Shown: in pieces, positions 61,473 through 64,000 of the stretch
Layout of the letters: each line of letters starts with the position of its first letter
Position numbering within the stretch: position 1 is the first letter of the stretch
Program-made: the position numbers and the translations under genes
The notes under the pieces: model-generated
Database searches by the model: none
Told to the model about the DNA's origin: nothing
The model's input: the letters and a program-made list of their open reading frames with translations, nothing else
From: Flavobacterium flabelliforme
Lineage (GTDB): Bacteria; Bacteroidota; Bacteroidia; Flavobacteriales; Flavobacteriaceae
NCBI RefSeq assembly: GCF_017948675.1
Contig: NZ_JAGFBU010000001.1
Coordinates: 744,001 to 808,000 of the forward strand
Length of the DNA stretch: 64,000 nt
Direction of reading: 5' to 3'

Positions 61473-62222
61473 ATGAAAGTGAAAACAATTTTGGTATCAC
61501 AACCTGAACCTAAGGTAGAAAATTCACCTTACTTTGAACTTCAACAAAAGCATAAAGTAAAAATTGATTTCAGACCTTTTATTCATGTAGAAGGAGTAAG
61601 CGCAAAAGAGATTAGACTTCAAAAAATCGATCTTAACAATTACTCTGCTATTATTTTAACAAGTAAAAATGCTGTAGATCACTTTTTTAGAGTTGCAGAC
61701 GAAATGCGCTTTAAAGTACCTGAAGGTTTGAAATACTTTTGTCAATCAGAAGCGATTGCTTTTTATTTACAAAAATATGTCGTTTACAGAAAACGAAAAA
61801 TCTATGTAGGACCAAAGGATTTTGCTGATTTATCGCCATTGATTAAAAAATACAAAGACGAAAAATTCTTACTACCTGCTTCGGATCAGTTGAATGCTGA
61901 TGCTCAAACGACATTGAATGCATTAAAAGTAGATTGGACGCCTGCTGTTTTTTATAGAACAGTAATGAGCGATCTTTCAGATTTAGCAGATGTATATTAT
62001 GACGTATTGGCCTTCTTTAGTCCAACAGGAATTAAATCATTGTTTATGAATTTCCCTAAATTCGAACAAAATGATACTCGTATTGCTGTTTTTGGTAGTA
62101 CGACACAAAAAGAAGCTCTGGATCATGGTTTACGAGTTGATATACTAGCACCAACGCCAGCTACACCTTCAATGACTATGGCTTTAGAAAAATATATTGT
62201 AGAAGCCAATAAGAGTAAATAA
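61473..62222 (+). CDS. hemD: Uroporphyrinogen-III synthase
   Basis: From the ATG at 61473 the product is 249 residues. The bilobed family pattern shows TILVSQPEPKVENSPYFELQQ, AIILTSKNAVDHFF, and DVLAFFSPTGIKSLFMNFP, then RIAVFGSTTQKEALDHGL and APTPATPSMTMALEKYI. It closes and inverts the last ring in uroporphyrinogen III, a haem precursor. The upstream start at 61452 would overlap DUF4271 and adds seven residues not needed. It is followed by a strong terminator. Confidence 0.94.
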   Translation: MKVKTILVSQPEPKVENSPYFELQQKHKVKIDFRPFIHVEGVSAKEIRLQKIDLNNYSAIILTSKNAVDHFFRVADEMRFKVPEGLKYFCQSEAIAFYLQKYVVYRKRKIYVGPKDFADLSPLIKKYKDEKFLLPASDQLNADAQTTLNALKVDWTPAVFYRTVMSDLSDLADVYYDVLAFFSPTGIKSLFMNFPKFEQNDTRIAVFGSTTQKEALDHGLRVDILAPTPATPSMTMALEKYIVEANKSK

Positions 62223-62244
62223 ATTACTTCTATTTTAAATACAG

Positions 62245-62277
62245 AAAAGCCATTCCTAACCCGAATGGCTTTTTTTT
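62245..62277 (+). terminator. hemD terminator
   Basis: AAAAGCCATTC and GAATGGCTTTT form a perfect stem followed by more T residues, 23 bases after the stop. Confidence 0.92.
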
Positions 62278-62386
62278 ATGATTGAGTATACAAAAAAGAG
62301 CTACAACCTTTCTACTTCATCTTTTTTAATTAAATTTGATTTTGAACTTAAACTAAAATTTGATTTTTAGTTTACAATAGCAACTT

Positions 62387-62857
62387 ATGAAAATAAATTC
62401 TTTAGTAGTAGAAATTGACGGTATTGACAAAGAAATTCTTCGTGATTTAATGAATGATGCTCGCAAACCAATTCTTCAAATTGCCAATAAAATAGGCATT
62501 TCTGGCGCGGCAATTCACCAACGATTAAAGAAATTAGAGCAATCTGGAGTGATTTCAGGATCTAAATTTACTGTTAGCAATAAAGTTCTTGGCTATAACA
62601 CAATGGCTTTTGTTGGTATTTATTTAGACAAAGCTTCTAGTAATCCAGAGGCCGTTAGAGACTTAAAGAAAATTCCAGAAGTTTTAGAATGCCATTACAC
62701 GACCGGAAATTGGTCTATTTTAATTAAAATTATCTGCCGAGATAACGAACATTTGATGCATTTATTGAACACTAAAATTCAAGCAATCGATGGTGTTTCT
62801 AGAACGGAAACCTTTATTTCCTTAGACCAACAAATTGACAGACAGATTCAGCTGTAA
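62387..62857 (+). CDS. Lrp/AsnC-family transcriptional regulator
   Basis: The 156-residue protein has a winged-helix N-terminus (about 12-62, IDKEILRDLMNDARKPILQIANKIGISGAAIHQRLKKLEQSGVI is the classic order) and a C-terminal RAM/ligand-binding domain (about 75-150). Such regulators respond to amino acids and form dimers or octamers. Ligand and targets are unknown. It stands alone between the hemD terminator and the zinc metallopeptidase gene. Confidence 0.95.
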   Translation: MKINSLVVEIDGIDKEILRDLMNDARKPILQIANKIGISGAAIHQRLKKLEQSGVISGSKFTVSNKVLGYNTMAFVGIYLDKASSNPEAVRDLKKIPEVLECHYTTGNWSILIKIICRDNEHLMHLLNTKIQAIDGVSRTETFISLDQQIDRQIQL

Positions 62858-62887
62858 GGATTAAATCAAATGAATAAATCATAAAAA

Positions 62888-62916
62888 AACCGACTCAATT
62901 AACAATCGAGTCGGTT
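62888..62916 (-). terminator. Terminator of the zinc metallopeptidase gene
   Basis: AACCGACTC and GAGTCGGTT form a perfect 9-bp stem 30 bases after the peptidase stop; on the minus strand it is followed by seven T residues, so it mainly serves that strand, although it also lies after the Lrp gene. Confidence 0.88.
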
Positions 62917-62946
62917 ACTACTTTTCTATAATTTGAAATTATCAAA

Positions 62947-63636
62947 TTAATCTCTTCTACTTCCTCCCATATAGATTGAAACATAATACAACAAAGTTGC
63001 AATAGATCCCAAAGCAGCCACAACATAAGTTCTTGCAGCCCATTTAAGCGAATCTTTTGCTCCAGCTTGTTCTTGCTGCGTAAGCATTCTTTTATTTTCT
63101 AACCAAGCCAAAGCACGGTTACTCGCATCGTATTCAACCGGCAAAGTAACAATAGAAAATAAAGTAGTTGCTGCAAAAATGACAATTCCTACTAACAATA
63201 ATTGCGGAAAGGTTTTTAACATCAAAATTCCAGCTAATAAAATCCATTGCATGTAACTTGAGGCTACATTTACAATTGGCACCAATTTAGAACGCATCGT
63301 CAGCCATTGATAACCCACAGCATGCTGTACCGCATGTCCGCATTCATGTGCCGCAACCGCAGCCGCAGCCGCATTTCGTTGATTATAAACGGCCTCACTT
63401 AAATTTACTGTTTTATCAACAGGATTATAATGATCCGTTAATCTTCCCGGAGTAGAAATCACTCTTACATCACGTATCCCATTGTCAGCAAGCATTTTTT
63501 CAGCGATTTCTGCTCCCGACATTCCGTTTTGCAACTGCAGTTTAGAATAAAATTCGAATTTGCTTTTTAGTCTCGAACTCACCAACCAACTGAAAAGCAT
63601 AATTGCTCCAGCAAGAATTAAATATCCCATTCCCAT
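62947..63636 (-). CDS. Zinc metallopeptidase, YugP-like
   Basis: The 229-residue protein has the metal motif HECGHAVQH (about 107-115) that fits HExxH-type zincins, preceded by NAAAAAVAA and flanked by membrane helices (1-18 and about 125-165, 205-222). This layout matches the membrane-bound neutral zinc metallopeptidase family YugP. The Glu is the probable catalytic residue. Substrate is unknown. It is a single gene with its own terminator. Confidence 0.94.
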   Translation of the reverse strand: MGMGYLILAGAIMLFSWLVSSRLKSKFEFYSKLQLQNGMSGAEIAEKMLADNGIRDVRVISTPGRLTDHYNPVDKTVNLSEAVYNQRNAAAAAVAAHECGHAVQHAVGYQWLTMRSKLVPIVNVASSYMQWILLAGILMLKTFPQLLLVGIVIFAATTLFSIVTLPVEYDASNRALAWLENKRMLTQQEQAGAKDSLKWAARTYVVAALGSIATLLYYVSIYMGGSRRD

Positions 63637-63960
63637 ATCTTTGTATTTTAATTTTTTATAAACACTACTGAAACATCAAATTGTGAACCAATTATTAAAA
63701 TTGACAAATTGACATTTGTTAAATAATTGATAATTCATATTAATTACTTAGTCTATTTTTCAAAATCTACTAACTATTAAACTTTTGTCCTACTGAAAGC
63801 ATATTTATAAGCTTATAAAACATCACTAGAAATATTCTAGCATTAAAATCAGAAGGAATTATTCACATAAATAAAATTGAGCATTTGTTTATTAATCCAA
63901 GATTAACGACACTTCTCTATTATTTAAATAGAGATTAGAAGCACATAAAATCAATATCTA
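63637..63960. other. Intergenic, no gene seen
   Basis: About 320 bases of AT-rich DNA upstream of the zinc metallopeptidase start. I see no credible frame, repeat or structured RNA; a promoter for the peptidase is likely but no clear TAnnTTTG and TTTG pair could be assigned. Confidence 0.5.
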
Positions 63961-64000
63961 AAAAAAAATCCAAATCCCAGCAATTGGAATTTGGATTTTT
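63961..64000. terminator. Terminator hairpin at the window edge
   Basis: AAAATCCAAAT and ATTTGGATTTT arms with a small loop, T runs on both sides. It probably ends a gene just beyond the window. Confidence 0.75.

Overview
The window looks like chromosomal DNA of a Flavobacterium or close relative (Bacteroidota). The base composition is strongly AT-rich. Promoters fit the Bacteroidota -7 element TAnnTTTG. Several genes are lineage markers: TonB-dependent receptors with carboxypeptidase-like N-termini, a GLPGLI-family remnant, DUF3078, DUF3109, DUF4271, DUF4296 and DUF4301 proteins, and a type IX secretion (T9SS) sorting domain. I see no rRNA, tRNA, CRISPR array, insertion sequence or prophage.

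Layout. 1-1.75 kb: an SH3 protein cut by the window edge, then greA and a HIT protein, with a terminator-like hairpin at the start of the greA mRNA. 1.8-3.6 kb: a Rieske-like lipoprotein lacking the histidine ligands, and a GLPGLI/TonB-receptor pair collapsed by a deletion. 3.7-10.3 kb: a TonB receptor behind a TPP riboswitch, arfB, a NadR-like kinase fused to DUF4301, a PnuC-family transporter and a GGGP synthase; together these suggest a vitamin (probably thiamine) uptake locus. 10.3-11.7 kb: a Crp/Fnr regulator, a small membrane protein and a truncated haemoglobin behind a 20-bp palindrome. 11.7-15.1 kb: tandem and dispersed palindromic repeats around a phosphopantetheinyl transferase, ahcY and an SMR pump. 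15.1-22.7 kb: coiled-coil protein, TonB receptor, tadA, a complete RelE/ParE toxin-antitoxin pair, dxs, DUF3078. 22.7-29 kb: dgt, RDD protein, several unknowns, decayed genes and a candidate structured RNA. 29-33.6 kb: nrdA, nrdB and DUF3109. 33.9-42.1 kb: housekeeping genes (MarC, S41 protease, dCMP deaminase, HupE, TerB-like, fbp, GNAT, aspartate kinase).

42.2-47.5 kb: a large outer-membrane protein, a Lys/Ala-rich secreted protein with a PBCV-type C-terminal motif, and a MurG-like glycosyltransferase. 47.5-54.1 kb: a PhoR/PhoB-like pair divergent from a TonB receptor, a beta-helix lipoprotein and a nearly bare T9SS sorting-domain protein; phosphate scavenging is a reasonable guess. 54.2-63.6 kb: LuxE-like ligase, a broken RelE toxin with an intact antitoxin, tyrS, an epimerase, DUF4296, dihydroorotase, a dolichol-phosphate-mannose-synthase-like enzyme, DUF4271, hemD, an Lrp regulator and a zinc metallopeptidase.

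The most interesting points are the riboswitch-linked uptake locus with its kinase fusion, the candidate RNA at 28.88-29.00 kb, the hairpin at the 5' end of greA mRNA, the operator-like palindromes in front of the haemoglobin and toxin-antitoxin operons, the Pho-like surface locus, and several clear cases of gene decay.
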